Of a DNA stretch of 64,000 bases, positions 17,784-26,195 are shown one piece after another. The notes below the pieces were generated by a model. That model searched no databases and had not been told where the DNA came from. It saw only the letters and a program-made list of their open reading frames with translations. This DNA is from Gluconobacter sp. P1C6_b. Its GTDB lineage: Bacteria > Pseudomonadota > Alphaproteobacteria > Acetobacterales > Acetobacteraceae. A program made the position numbers and the translations under genes. Each line of letters begins with the position of its first letter. Within the stretch, counting starts at the first letter, position 1. The stretch is from the NCBI RefSeq assembly GCF_018811945.1, contig NZ_JACRVU010000008.1, positions 62,001 to 126,000 on the forward strand, read 5' to 3'.

Positions 17784-18923
17784 TTACTTCAGGATGATCT
17801 CGACGCGACGGTTCTGCGGCTCGCGGGTGTTCGGGCCGGTCGGAACCAGCGGCTTGGACTCGCCGTAGCCGTGGATGTCGATGGCAGCAGCCGGGACACC
17901 GTCACGGATCAGCTCAGCCTTCACGCTGGAAGCGCGACGGTTGGACAGACCCAGGTTGTACTTCTCGCCACGGGGACCCGGGTGAGCAGCAGAGTTATCC
18001 GTGTAGCCGTTGACTTCGATGCGCGTCGTCTGGACGTGCGTGGAAGCCTGGGCTGCCTGGGCAACGATCTCACGGGCGCGGCCCGTCAGGTCAGACTTGT
18101 CCCAGTCGAAGAACACGAGATACGTGCGGGCCGGGGTCGGAGCCGGCGGCACAACAACCGGAGCCGGCGGCGGCGGCGGCGGAGCCGTGTCGAAGGCATA
18201 GCGCAGGCCCAGGATGAACTGGTGCGAGAAGCGCTGGTCGAAGTTCACGTTGCCCTTGTGAACGCCGGAAGCGTTGTAGGCCGTGGAACGATACGGACCG
18301 TTGACGAAGTCCTGACCGATGAAACGGTATTCCGTCGTGACGGCCAGACCCGGAACGTTCGGGATGTCGTAGGCTGCACCGACGATGCCCTGGTACGCGA
18401 AGCTGCCCTGCGTGCCGCCCATGCGGTCAACAGCGCCGTTCACGTAGTTGGTCGTGGTCGGGTTGTAGTGCTGCCACAGATAGCCGGCACCGACACCGAC
18501 GAACGGCGTGACGGGGACGTTCAGGCCGAAGTTGGCGAGATCGATGTCATACAGCACGTTGACGAGGCCACCATAAGCCTGGTCGGACCCGTGGGTCATG
18601 CCGTTAACAGCCGTCGGGCGACGGTGGTTGATCTGGGAGTAGTTGTACAGACCCTCGACTTCAACGCGCAGGCCGTTACCGAAGCCCCAGCCGAATGCAC
18701 CGAAACCGGTGAAGCCGTCGTGGTGGCGGTAGCGGGAGCTCGAAGCAGCGTTGCTGCTCGTGCCGTCAGCCTGCGTCGTCGGCGAGAAGGAGCCGTGCTG
18801 CTGCTGAACCAGGTTGTAACCACCGCCGATGTTGACATAGGGGCCGGTGATCGTGCTGGCCATGGCAAGCGACGGTGCGGCGACCATCGACGTCATGGCA
18901 AGGAGTGCCGTGCGGAGACGCAT
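17784..18923 (-). CDS. OmpA-family outer membrane protein
   Basis: A 379-aa protein with a signal peptide (LLAMTSMVAAPSLAMA, cleaved near residue 22), an eight-strand-type N-terminal beta barrel (GPYVNIGGGYNL to QFILGLRYAF, about 25-240), a Pro-rich hinge of seven consecutive Pro then PAPVVVPPAP, and a C-terminal OmpA peptidoglycan-binding domain. The last has VNGYTDNSA, the conserved NRRASSVKAELI, and ends PQNRRVEIILK. It would anchor the outer membrane to peptidoglycan. GAGG precedes the start. Codon bias is strong, consistent with high expression. It has its own promoter and terminator. Confidence 0.93.
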   Translation of the reverse strand: MRLRTALLAMTSMVAAPSLAMASTITGPYVNIGGGYNLVQQQHGSFSPTTQADGTSSNAASSSRYRHHDGFTGFGAFGWGFGNGLRVEVEGLYNYSQINHRRPTAVNGMTHGSDQAYGGLVNVLYDIDLANFGLNVPVTPFVGVGAGYLWQHYNPTTTNYVNGAVDRMGGTQGSFAYQGIVGAAYDIPNVPGLAVTTEYRFIGQDFVNGPYRSTAYNASGVHKGNVNFDQRFSHQFILGLRYAFDTAPPPPPPAPVVVPPAPTPARTYLVFFDWDKSDLTGRAREIVAQAAQASTHVQTTRIEVNGYTDNSAAHPGPRGEKYNLGLSNRRASSVKAELIRDGVPAAAIDIHGYGESKPLVPTGPNTREPQNRRVEIILK

Positions 18924-18954
18924 GTTTTCGTCCTCTTAGTGACTAACGTTCGAG

Positions 18955-18980
18955 CCGTTGGAAAATGCTTTCACCAACGG
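18955..18980 (-). promoter_or_regulatory. 5'-UTR hairpin of ompA
   Basis: CCGTTGG (18955-18961) and CCAACGG (18974-18980) form a 7-bp stem with a 12-base loop, about 32 bases before the start codon and close to the predicted transcript 5' end. Stable 5' hairpins are known to lengthen ompA mRNA lifetime in enterobacteria; the same role here is inferred. Confidence 0.5.
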
Positions 18981-19001
18981 ACCCAGCGCGATGCATAAGC
19001 G

Positions 19002-19030
19002 CATATAGAGCTCAGAGTTCCCCGGGACAA
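19002..19030 (-). promoter_or_regulatory. Promoter of ompA
   Basis: On the minus strand TTGTCC (-35, 19025-19030) and TATATG (-10, 19002-19007) are 17 bases apart, each four of six to consensus. Transcription would start near 18995, giving a leader of about 72 bases. The rest of the 316-base gap up to the aroK-aroB stop (19031-19239) is A/T-richer, with a TCCAGC/GCTGGA hairpin at 19145-19167 and no gene I can support. Confidence 0.5.
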
Positions 19031-19239
19031 AGCCAGTCAGGGTCTTCAGGCTCTACTCGGGGTAGGGGAGTGACATAAAAGCCACATTCCATTTCGCCCG
19101 CTTCACGATCTACGCCTCGCGTCTACGTTGCCTTAGCTCATGGTTCCAGCAGAAGCCAGAGGCTGGAGCAGAAATCAGCTATGCAAAAATGGAAGCAAAA
19201 CAGGCATTTAGCTGCGATGTGACGGAATTTTAACATTCC

Positions 19240-20931
19240 TCACGGACGGCAGCCTTCGCGGATGAGCAGATTACGCACTGTTTCTGAAGAAATATCACGG
19301 GTCGTGAAGGCCTTCCCGATCCCGCGCAGCAGAACGAAGGCAACCTTCCCGTCCTGCATTTTCTTGTCCCGAGTCATGTGGCGCAGAAGTGTGTCGGCAG
19401 AGAACGACTCCCGGAACCAGTCAAAACTCACCGGCATGTCGAGACTGCGCAGATGACGGTCCAGTCGATGCAGGTCTTCGACGGGCGCGTACCCCAGTTC
19501 TACCGACAGGGCCATGGCCAGATGAATCCCGATCGAGACCCCTTCGCCGTGGAGGAGGCGTCCGTCATATCCCAGTTCCGCTTCCAGGGCGTGTCCGAAC
19601 GTATGCCCCAGATTGAGCAGCGCCCGGCCACCGACAGAGGCCTGTTCCTTTTCATCCGTCGCCACAACCGCCGCCTTGAAAGCGCAGGCCCGACGGACCG
19701 CTTCCGCCAAGGCAGCGGGATCGCCGTCCAGCACCGCGTGTCCATGGGCTTCGCACCAGGCGAAAAGCTCCGGATCGGCGATGAGGCCGGATTTGACGAT
19801 CTCGGCATATCCCGCAACGCGCTGGCGACGGGGCAGGGTCGCCAGCGCGGAACTGTCAGCGAGAACCGCGATGGGCTGATGGAACGCCCCGATCAGGTTC
19901 TTGCCCGCTGCGGCATTGATTCCTGTTTTGCCGCCGACGCTGCTGTCCACCTGCGAGAGCAGTGTGGTCGGGATCTGCACGAAGGGCAGTCCGCGCAGGG
20001 CCGTAGCCGCGACAAACCCAGCCAGGTCGCCCACGACTCCGCCTCCCAGAGCGACAATGGTTGTCTTGCGCTCGATGCCCGTGGACAGAAGCTGGTTCAT
20101 GACATCGCCGTAGCAGGCGAGGGACTTGCTTTCCTCGCCACCCGGAACCGAAATCACATCCGCGCGGATGCCGGTTTCCTCGAACGACGCGAGAAGCCGC
20201 GGCAGATGCAGGCCAGCCACGGTCATATCCGTAATAACGACGACGCGCTTCTGAGGCAGGTGCGGGGCCAGCCGGGCGCCGGCCCGCGAAATGAGATCCG
20301 GTCCGATCAGCAGATCATAATTATGATGGCTGAGGGAGACATGCACTGTCTCCGGCCTGCGATATTCTTCCAGGACTTCCCGTACGCGCTGCACGCCCTG
20401 TTCCACCGTGTCATCTCCACAATCGATAATGATGTCCGCCTCGGCGTAGACGGGGTAACGCAGCCCGACCAGCCGCTCCAGCACCTCATCCGGGCGTCCC
20501 TGCGCCAGAAGCGGACGTCCCGCACGTCCGGCAACCCGCTTGACGAGGACGTGCACCGGCGCGCGCAGCCAGACCGAAACCGCATGACGGCGGACCAGAT
20601 GGCGCGTCTGTGCATCCATCCAGGCTCCACCGCCCGTAGCGAGGATGCAGGCTGGGCCGTCGAGGAGTCGCTGGATGACGCGGCGTTCGCCGTCCCGGAA
20701 CGATGCTTCGCCATGGCGGGCGAAGATTTCGGGAATCGAACAGCCGGCCGCTCTTTCGATCTCGATATCGGCATCCACGAACGGCAGTCCGCAGATCTGG
20801 GCAAGGCGCCGTCCAATGGTGGTTTTGCCGGCCCCCATCATTCCAACGAGCACAACCGTACGTGACGGTATGCCATCGGGCGAGAAAAAGGGTTCCGGCT
20901 TGGCTGAAAGGGGGAAAGGCAGGCGTGACAT
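19240..20931 (-). CDS. aroKB: Fused shikimate kinase / 3-dehydroquinate synthase
   Basis: A 563-aa protein joining two shikimate-pathway enzymes. Residues about 24-190 are shikimate kinase: Walker A GMMGAGKTTIG (30-40), DADIEIERAAG, the GGGAW loop and the R-rich lid GRAGRPLL. Residues about 200-560 are 3-dehydroquinate synthase: PGGEESKS, the NAD-binding GGGVVGDLAGFVAA, TTLLSQVDSSVGGKTGIN, the zinc-site AGYAEIVKSGLI, LGHTFGHALE and LHGEGVSIG. The linker contains a Glu/Arg-rich helix. The enzymes act at steps 5 and 2 of the pathway. No frameshift or internal stop separates the halves. Confidence 0.95.
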   Translation of the reverse strand: MSRLPFPLSAKPEPFFSPDGIPSRTVVLVGMMGAGKTTIGRRLAQICGLPFVDADIEIERAAGCSIPEIFARHGEASFRDGERRVIQRLLDGPACILATGGGAWMDAQTRHLVRRHAVSVWLRAPVHVLVKRVAGRAGRPLLAQGRPDEVLERLVGLRYPVYAEADIIIDCGDDTVEQGVQRVREVLEEYRRPETVHVSLSHHNYDLLIGPDLISRAGARLAPHLPQKRVVVITDMTVAGLHLPRLLASFEETGIRADVISVPGGEESKSLACYGDVMNQLLSTGIERKTTIVALGGGVVGDLAGFVAATALRGLPFVQIPTTLLSQVDSSVGGKTGINAAAGKNLIGAFHQPIAVLADSSALATLPRRQRVAGYAEIVKSGLIADPELFAWCEAHGHAVLDGDPAALAEAVRRACAFKAAVVATDEKEQASVGGRALLNLGHTFGHALEAELGYDGRLLHGEGVSIGIHLAMALSVELGYAPVEDLHRLDRHLRSLDMPVSFDWFRESFSADTLLRHMTRDKKMQDGKVAFVLLRGIGKAFTTRDISSETVRNLLIREGCRP

Positions 20932-20991
20932 GCCCTGCTACCTATCATAGGAGAAGGAACACGTCCTGCCCTCACTTCGAGACCTTTTTCA

Positions 20992-21402
20992 ATGGCAAAT
21001 CTTGATCGTTCCCTTTTCCGCCTGCCGATGATCGGCGGGGCTGTTGCCGTCCTTCTTGTTCTGGGCGCTGGCGGAGCGTTTCTGCGTCTGGGCATGACCG
21101 CCACCCCACCCGCCCAGACCATGGTTCACAAAGATCTGTCCGGAGGCGCGTTCGCAGCTTCCACCACTCCGCAGGCCGCGCTCCCGGCTATGCCGCCCGT
21201 GCCGGCAGCCGGACCGATGCCGGCCGCCCAGCCGGCTCCGGCACCCGCCACGGTTCCGGCTTCCGCCCCCGTTGCGGCTGCTCCGGCCGCCCCCGCTGTC
21301 CAGTTGACGCCTTCCACGCCGCTGCCGACGATGCCGGCTCCCAAGGCAGCGCCGGCCCAGCCGATGCCTGCTGCTCCCGTCGCACCGACTCCCGCGCACT
21401 GA
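20992..21402 (+). CDS. Pro/Ala-rich membrane-anchored protein
   Basis: A 136-aa protein with a short basic N-terminus, one membrane helix (about residues 14-33, IGGAVAVLLVLGAGGAFL) and about 100 residues of almost pure Ala, Pro, Met, Val and Thr with no charged core. That makes an extended periplasmic tail, ending APVAPTPAH. It resembles cell-wall-spanning linkers but has no recognisable domain at its end. Its start lies 60 bases from the divergent aroK-aroB gene and it stops 10 bases before xerD. Composition alone can mimic coding sequence, but the clean helix and position favour a real gene. Confidence 0.6.
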   Translation: MANLDRSLFRLPMIGGAVAVLLVLGAGGAFLRLGMTATPPAQTMVHKDLSGGAFAASTTPQAALPAMPPVPAAGPMPAAQPAPAPATVPASAPVAAAPAAPAVQLTPSTPLPTMPAPKAAPAQPMPAAPVAPTPAH

Positions 21403-21412
21403 TCCGTCCCTC

Positions 21413-22348
21413 ATGGCGCGCTGCAGTGACGTCCAGGGGGACAGCAGGCATGTCGAGGCTTTTCTGGAGATGCTTGCCGCCGAGCGCGGCGCGGCACTGA
21501 AAACCCGACAGGCTTACGCCTCGGACCTCGCCGATTTCGCACTCCATTGCGTGCCGCTCTCCCTGTCTGAAGCGCGGGGAGAGCATGTCCAGTCCTATCT
21601 TGCGGAACTGTCCCGTGCGGGCCTGGCGGCCCGGACCGCCGCACGCCGCCTGTCCTGCCTGCGCCAGTTCTACCGCTTCCTGATGCTCGAGTCGGTACGT
21701 GAGGACGATCCGACCGAGCGTCAGCAGGCTCCCAAAATCGCATCGTCCCTTCCCAGGCCTCTGGACGAGGACGAAATCCGCCTTCTGCTGGAAACCGGCA
21801 CGCGCGGTCATGAAAACGAACGTCGGGACATCGTCTCGCGGGCCGCACTGGAGCTGCTCTACACGACCGGTCTGCGCATTTCCGAACTGCTTGCCCTCCC
21901 TGTGTCCTGCGTGCATGTCCGCGGACCGATGCTTCTGGTGCGGGGGAAAGGCGGCCGGGAACGGCTGGTGCCCTTATCCCAGAGTGCGCGGGCGGCGGCG
22001 GATCAACTCGTGCATTTCGATCGCGATCTCGGCAGTCCCTGGCTCTTTCCGGGACGCAACCCGCAGAAACATCTCACGCGGCAGGGATTCGACAAGATCC
22101 TGCTCGCTTGTGCCCTGAAAGCCGGACTGGACCCCGACCGTGTCAGTCCGCACGTCCTGCGGCATTCGTTTGCCAGCCATCTTCTGGCGAATGGAGCTGA
22201 TCTGAGGGCGCTCCAGATGCTTCTGGGCCATGCCGATATCGCCACCACGCAGATCTATACGCAGGTCATGTCCGAGCGCCTGCGACAGGCCGTGGCGGCG
22301 CATCATCCGCTGGCACGGAAAGCCGGGGCCCCGGTCGATGCGGACTGA
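21413..22348 (+). CDS. xerD: Tyrosine recombinase XerD (or XerC)
   Basis: A 311-aa site-specific recombinase that resolves chromosome dimers at dif during division. The N-terminal SAM-like core-binding domain (about 10-100) contains KTRQAYASDLADF. The catalytic residues are Arg in TTGLRISELL, Lys in VRGKGGRERLVP, His and Arg in HVLRHSFASHLL, His in LLGHADIATTQ and the nucleophile Tyr in QIYTQV. XerC and XerD are hard to separate by eye; proximity to accA and the aro genes resembles alphaproteobacterial xerD. No strong ribosome site precedes the ATG at 21413. Confidence 0.85.
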   Translation: MARCSDVQGDSRHVEAFLEMLAAERGAALKTRQAYASDLADFALHCVPLSLSEARGEHVQSYLAELSRAGLAARTAARRLSCLRQFYRFLMLESVREDDPTERQQAPKIASSLPRPLDEDEIRLLLETGTRGHENERRDIVSRAALELLYTTGLRISELLALPVSCVHVRGPMLLVRGKGGRERLVPLSQSARAAADQLVHFDRDLGSPWLFPGRNPQKHLTRQGFDKILLACALKAGLDPDRVSPHVLRHSFASHLLANGADLRALQMLLGHADIATTQIYTQVMSERLRQAVAAHHPLARKAGAPVDAD

Positions 22349-22411
22349 ACCGATCATTCCGCATGCCGCAGGGACTGTTTCCGGACGCGCAGGCGTGCTA
22401 TCGGGCTGGCC

Positions 22412-23386
22412 ATGCGCCAATTCCTAGATTTCGAGAAGTCGGTCGCCGAACTCGAGACCAAGATCGACGAACTCCGCCAGATGGGCAGCCAGGGCAAGGA
22501 CTCCGGCACCAGCGGCATCAATATCGATGACGAGATTGCCCGTCTGTCCGAGAAGGCCGACAAGCAGCTCCGCTCGACCTATGCCAAGCTGACGCCGCTG
22601 CAGAAAGTGCAGGTGGCCCGTCATGCCCAGCGCCCGAAGGCTCTGGATTATGTGCATCAGCTGCTAACGGACTACACGCCGCTGGCGGGTGATCGCGCCT
22701 TTGGTGACGATGACGCCATGATCGGTGGTCTGGCCCGTTTCCGCGGCGAGCCGGTTGTCGTCGTTGGCACCGAGCGTGGCCACGACACCGAAACGCGCCT
22801 GAAGCACAATTTCGGCATGGCCCGTCCCGAGGGCTACCGTAAGGCGCAGCGCCTGATCGAAATGGCTGGACGTTTCGGCCTGCCGGTCCTGAGCTTCATC
22901 GACACCGCTGGTGCCTGGCCCGGAATCGACGCCGAAGCGCGCGGACAGGCGCAGGCCATCGCAAAATCGATCGATGTCTGCCTCAAGGCTCCCGTACCAC
23001 TGGTCGTGACCGTGATCGGCGAGGGCGGCTCTGGCGGTGCCATCGCCATCGGTGCGGGCGACCGCATCCTGATGCTCGAGCACTCGATCTATTCCGTGAT
23101 TTCGCCAGAAGCGGCAGCGTCCATCCTGTGGCGTGATCCGAAGCTGGCTCCGGCAGCGGCCGAGGCACTCAAGCTGACAGCACAGGACCTTCAGTCCCTC
23201 GGCGTGATCGACCATATCATTCCAGAGCCTCTCGGTGGCGCCCAGCGCGCTCCGGAAGAAGCTGTCAAGGCGGTTGGGAATGCGATTGCCGAAGAGCTTG
23301 TTTCCCTTCAAGGACTCACCGGACCGGCGCTGATCCAGAAACGCCGTGACAAGTTCCTCTCCATGACGCGCGCTCCTCTGCACTGA
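22412..23386 (+). CDS. accA: Acetyl-CoA carboxylase carboxyltransferase subunit alpha
   Basis: A 324-aa cytoplasmic subunit that with AccD transfers CO2 from carboxybiotin to acetyl-CoA, the first step of fatty acid synthesis. It begins with the usual FLDFEKSVAELETKIDELR coiled coil. The crotonase-like core has FIDTAGAWPGIDAEARGQ, then GEGGSGGAIAIG and SVISPEAAASILWRD. Length is normal. It follows xerD by 63 bases and is closed by a strong terminator, so xerD and accA may be cotranscribed. Confidence 0.97.
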   Translation: MRQFLDFEKSVAELETKIDELRQMGSQGKDSGTSGINIDDEIARLSEKADKQLRSTYAKLTPLQKVQVARHAQRPKALDYVHQLLTDYTPLAGDRAFGDDDAMIGGLARFRGEPVVVVGTERGHDTETRLKHNFGMARPEGYRKAQRLIEMAGRFGLPVLSFIDTAGAWPGIDAEARGQAQAIAKSIDVCLKAPVPLVVTVIGEGGSGGAIAIGAGDRILMLEHSIYSVISPEAAASILWRDPKLAPAAAEALKLTAQDLQSLGVIDHIIPEPLGGAQRAPEEAVKAVGNAIAEELVSLQGLTGPALIQKRRDKFLSMTRAPLH

Positions 23387-23396
23387 GGAAGCCTTC

Positions 23397-23430
23397 AAAA
23401 GCCGCTGCTCCCCCGCAGCGGCTTTTGTTT
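23397..23430 (+). terminator. Terminator of accA
   Basis: AAAAGCCGCTGC (23397-23408) and GCAGCGGCTTTT (23415-23426) form a perfect 12-bp stem with a 6-base C-rich loop, then GTTTTTT. The leading A-run gives weaker function for the convergent gene ending at 23433. Confidence 0.93.
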
Positions 23431-23432
23431 TT

Positions 23433-24203
23433 TCAGGCTGGCAGTTTGTGCGCGGCTTCACCGGCCAGCGGCTCGCGTCCATGCGCCATGATGAGATCAT
23501 GCAGCGCCAGTGCCGCTTTCCCGACCAGATCCCCGTCATAGCCCTTGGCGACCAGCGCCACACCGCTTGCGCCATCCGGCAGGTGGTAGGGGTAGGACCC
23601 GAGATCGATCGTCGGGAATGTTTTCTGCAACGTCGCCAGATCGGCGGCGAAGTCCCCTTCCTTCAGGCCTGCGGCATGCCAGCTTGCGGAAACGAGTGGC
23701 GCGCCCTTTTCCAGCTGCGGCACCAGCCACGCGACCATCGCGGCAAAGATCGACGGTACGCCAGCCATGACATGGACATTGCCAATGCTGAAGCCGGGCG
23801 CCACGGATACCGTGTTAAGGATCGGCGTTGAACCTTCGGGTAGATAGGCCATGCGCTGGCGGGCGGCGTTGAAGCGGTCCGCCCCCAGTTTCGCCTCAAG
23901 CAGCCGGAAGCTTTCCTCATGCCGGACCAGCGGCGCCCCCATCGCGGTTGCGACGCATTCGGCCGTGATGTCGTCATGCGTTGGTCCGATGCCGCCGGAC
24001 GTGAAAACGATGTCGAAGGCCGCGCTACATTCGCGAACCGTCCGTACGATCCGGTCTTCGATGTCGGGAATGACCCGGACTTCCATGAGCCGGATTCCCT
24101 GTTCATTCAGGGCCTGAGCCAGAACCCGCGTATTGGCGTCCTGCGTGCGCCCCGAGAGGATCTCGTTGCCGATGACGAGAAAACAGGCAGTTTTTTGAAG
24201 CAT
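23433..24203 (-). CDS. CinA N-terminal domain (molybdopterin-binding-like) protein
   Basis: A 256-aa cytoplasmic protein of the MoCF-biosynthesis/CinA-N family. Marks are IGNEILSGRTQDANT near the N-terminus and TSGGIGPTHDDITAE (around residue 70). It lacks the C-terminal nicotinamide-nucleotide amidase domain of full CinA (about 415 aa), so the likely activity is that of the COG1058 domain, ADP-ribose pyrophosphatase-like, with the exact substrate open. The start at 24203 is set by GGAG ten bases upstream; a reading from 24266 has no such site. It converges on accA and is divergent from the SMP-30 gene. Confidence 0.85.
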   Translation of the reverse strand: MLQKTACFLVIGNEILSGRTQDANTRVLAQALNEQGIRLMEVRVIPDIEDRIVRTVRECSAAFDIVFTSGGIGPTHDDITAECVATAMGAPLVRHEESFRLLEAKLGADRFNAARQRMAYLPEGSTPILNTVSVAPGFSIGNVHVMAGVPSIFAAMVAWLVPQLEKGAPLVSASWHAAGLKEGDFAADLATLQKTFPTIDLGSYPYHLPDGASGVALVAKGYDGDLVGKAALALHDLIMAHGREPLAGEAAHKLPA

Positions 24204-24302
24204 CTGTCCGCTCCTGATAGTCTTCGCCACAGAACGTAACGGCTCGCCCCGCGTTGTCGAGGACAAACCCGCTCCGGACTTTCGTTTTCATCAGGAGGAA
24301 CC

Positions 24303-25193
24303 ATGACCAGCATCCCGCTTCACCAGCCCGAATGCATTCTCGATCTGCGCGCGACGCTGGGGGAGGGGCCTGTCTGGATTGAGGGCGAAAAAAGCCTGTA
24401 TTTCGTGGATATCCCCGAAGCAAAGATCCATCGCTTCACACCCGCCAGTGGTGCCCATCAGACATGGTCCGCGCCAGATCGCGTGGCGTTCCTGCTTCCT
24501 GTCGCGGACGGGACATTTCTGGCCGGGATGCCGGACGGCCTGCGCCGTTTTGATCCACGCACGGGCAACTTCTCCGAGCACACGATCGTGGAAGCCGGGA
24601 AGCCCCGCAACCGGCTCAATGATGGCTGTGTCGATCCGCAGGGGCGTGTCTGGTTCGGCACCATGGACGATGGCGAGGAGAACCCGTCCGGTTCGATCTA
24701 TCGCGTCGTTCACGACAGCAAGGGACTGAACATTACTCATCACGACGAAGGCTATACCGTTTCCAACGGTCCGGCCGTCTCCCCGTGCGGCAAGGTGCTG
24801 TATGTCTGCGACAGCCCGGAACAGACGATCTACGCCTTCGATATCGAAGCAGATGGCGATCTCGCAAACGAGCGTGTCTTCGCCCGGCTGGAGCACGGCT
24901 ATCCCGACGGGATCGTGACCGACAGTGAAGGGACTATCTGGTGTGGAACCTGGGGTGGGGGCCGTGTGGCGCGTTTCAAACCGGATGGTACGGAACTGCC
25001 GCCGATTCCCATGCCCGTCACGAATGTCACGAAAGTCGCTTTTGGTGGCGATGACCTGAAAACGGTCTTCGTGACGACAGCGCGCAAGGGGCTGGATGCG
25101 GAGACGCTGGCGAAAGAACCGCAGGCCGGCTCCCTGTTTGCTTTCCGCACGGACGTTGCCGGTGTGCCGCAGCAGGTCTTCCGTCTGAACTAG
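24303..25193 (+). CDS. SMP-30/gluconolactonase family sugar lactonase
   Basis: A 296-aa six-bladed beta-propeller hydrolase. The metal-binding Glu is in LGEGPVW (about residue 21), followed by [20 protein letters not shown] with the Asn and Asp ligands (about 103-118) and [11 protein letters not shown] with the catalytic Asp region (about 162-172). No signal peptide, so it acts in the cytoplasm, hydrolysing aldonolactones formed by sugar oxidation, which suits an oxidative acetic acid bacterium. AGGAGGAACC precedes the ATG. Its stop shares a CTAG with the convergent gene. Exact sugar unknown. Confidence 0.88.
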   Translation: MTSIPLHQPECILDLRATLGEGPVWIEGEKSLYFVDIPEAKIHRFTPASGAHQTWSAPDRVAFLLPVADGTFLAGMPDGLRRFDPRTGNFSEHTIVEAGKPRNRLNDGCVDPQGRVWFGTMDDGEENPSGSIYRVVHDSKGLNITHHDEGYTVSNGPAVSPCGKVLYVCDSPEQTIYAFDIEADGDLANERVFARLEHGYPDGIVTDSEGTIWCGTWGGGRVARFKPDGTELPPIPMPVTNVTKVAFGGDDLKTVFVTTARKGLDAETLAKEPQAGSLFAFRTDVAGVPQQVFRLN

Positions 25194-26194
25194 CCCAGAA
25201 GCTCCTGCAGAAGCGGGATCAGCGGAAGGTCAGGATCGGGCATGGCATAGCGGCCAAGATCGACGGCCGCGACCCATTCCAGCATCTGGCCTTCGCGAGG
25301 GGTGGGAACACCCCGCCAGCGCCGCACCACATAAAGCGGCATCAGCAGATGGAACGGCCCGGCGTTTTCGCTGACGAAGGTGAAGGGTGCCAGACAGGCC
25401 CCCGTCAGATCCAGCCCTAGCTCCTCGCGCATTTCCCTGATCAGCGCCTGCTCAGGCGTTTCGTCGCGCTCGACCTTGCCACCGGGGAACTCCCAAAGTC
25501 CCGCAAGACGCTTCCCTTCCGGGCGTCGGGCGAGAAGGATCCGTCCCTGCGCGTCGAGCAGGGCAGCCGCGACGACCAGCAATGTCCGCGGCTTTGGCGG
25601 CTCCGCAGCGAGGGGAGCGGGCGCGGCGGGAGGCGGGGGAGCCTCAACCGGTTCCTGCGTCTTCGCGAGGAACGTCGCACGGGGCAGTTCGAACAGATCG
25701 ATCGGGCAGTCCTGTCCGCGCGAGACGAAACGGCGGCTGGATGTTCCCGTCTTCACAAAGCCGAGCTTTCCCAGAACGGCCGCTGACGCGATATTGTCCT
25801 GCGCGGCGTCGGCCGTGATCTTTTCCAGCCGCAGAACCGTCAGCCCCCATTCCACCACGCGCTCACCCGCCTGCGTGGTCAGGCCCTGTCCCCATTCCGT
25901 GGGGGCCAGCCAGTATCCGAGCGACCCGGAACGCCGGTCATCGGAGAGCACGAGCGCGATCGCGCCCAGAAGCGCTCCGTCGCGGGTAATGGCAAAATGA
26001 TGCGCGCTGCCCTGGGCGCTGTCGCGACGGGTGGAGTCGATCCACTGTTCCGCCAGTTCGCGGGGATAGGGGAAGGGCAGGCGACTGAGCATCCGGACGA
26101 CGCTCCAGTCGTTGATGAGACGATGGATTGCCGGGGCGTCACCCGGCTGCAGGGAGCGCAGAACGAGTCTCCCTGCCTTGAGTTCTGGTGTCAT
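25190..26194 (-). CDS. GNAT acetyltransferase fused to a MutT-type Nudix hydrolase
   Basis: A 334-aa two-domain protein. Residues about 1-170 are a RimJ/RimL-type GNAT domain with [17 protein letters not shown] and [14 protein letters not shown]-like ending (here [14 protein letters not shown]). A Pro/Ala linker spans about 182-202. Residues about 203-334 form a Nudix domain with an intact box from GGKVERDE to REMREELGL, as in 8-oxo-dGTP diphosphatase MutT. The start at 26194 follows the Rieske gene stop after one base, with no separate ribosome site, so it is probably coupled. Substrates of the GNAT half are unknown. Confidence 0.88.
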   Translation of the reverse strand: MTPELKAGRLVLRSLQPGDAPAIHRLINDWSVVRMLSRLPFPYPRELAEQWIDSTRRDSAQGSAHHFAITRDGALLGAIALVLSDDRRSGSLGYWLAPTEWGQGLTTQAGERVVEWGLTVLRLEKITADAAQDNIASAAVLGKLGFVKTGTSSRRFVSRGQDCPIDLFELPRATFLAKTQEPVEAPPPPAAPAPLAAEPPKPRTLLVVAAALLDAQGRILLARRPEGKRLAGLWEFPGGKVERDETPEQALIREMREELGLDLTGACLAPFTFVSENAGPFHLLMPLYVVRRWRGVPTPREGQMLEWVAAVDLGRYAMPDPDLPLIPLLQELLG

Positions 26195-26195
26195 G

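Noticed and set aside
21126-21344. Gly/Ala-rich minus-strand ORF opposite the Pro/Ala protein
   Set aside because: Repetitive GCC/GGC content opens several frames at once; only the plus frame has a membrane helix and sensible start.
21413-22348. The tyrosine recombinase as a phage or island integrase
   Set aside because: Its motifs and position next to accA fit housekeeping XerC/D, and no tRNA, attachment repeats or mobile genes are nearby.
24291-24896. A 201-aa frame opposite the SMP-30 gene
   Set aside because: Shadow of the lactonase; no ribosome site or motif.
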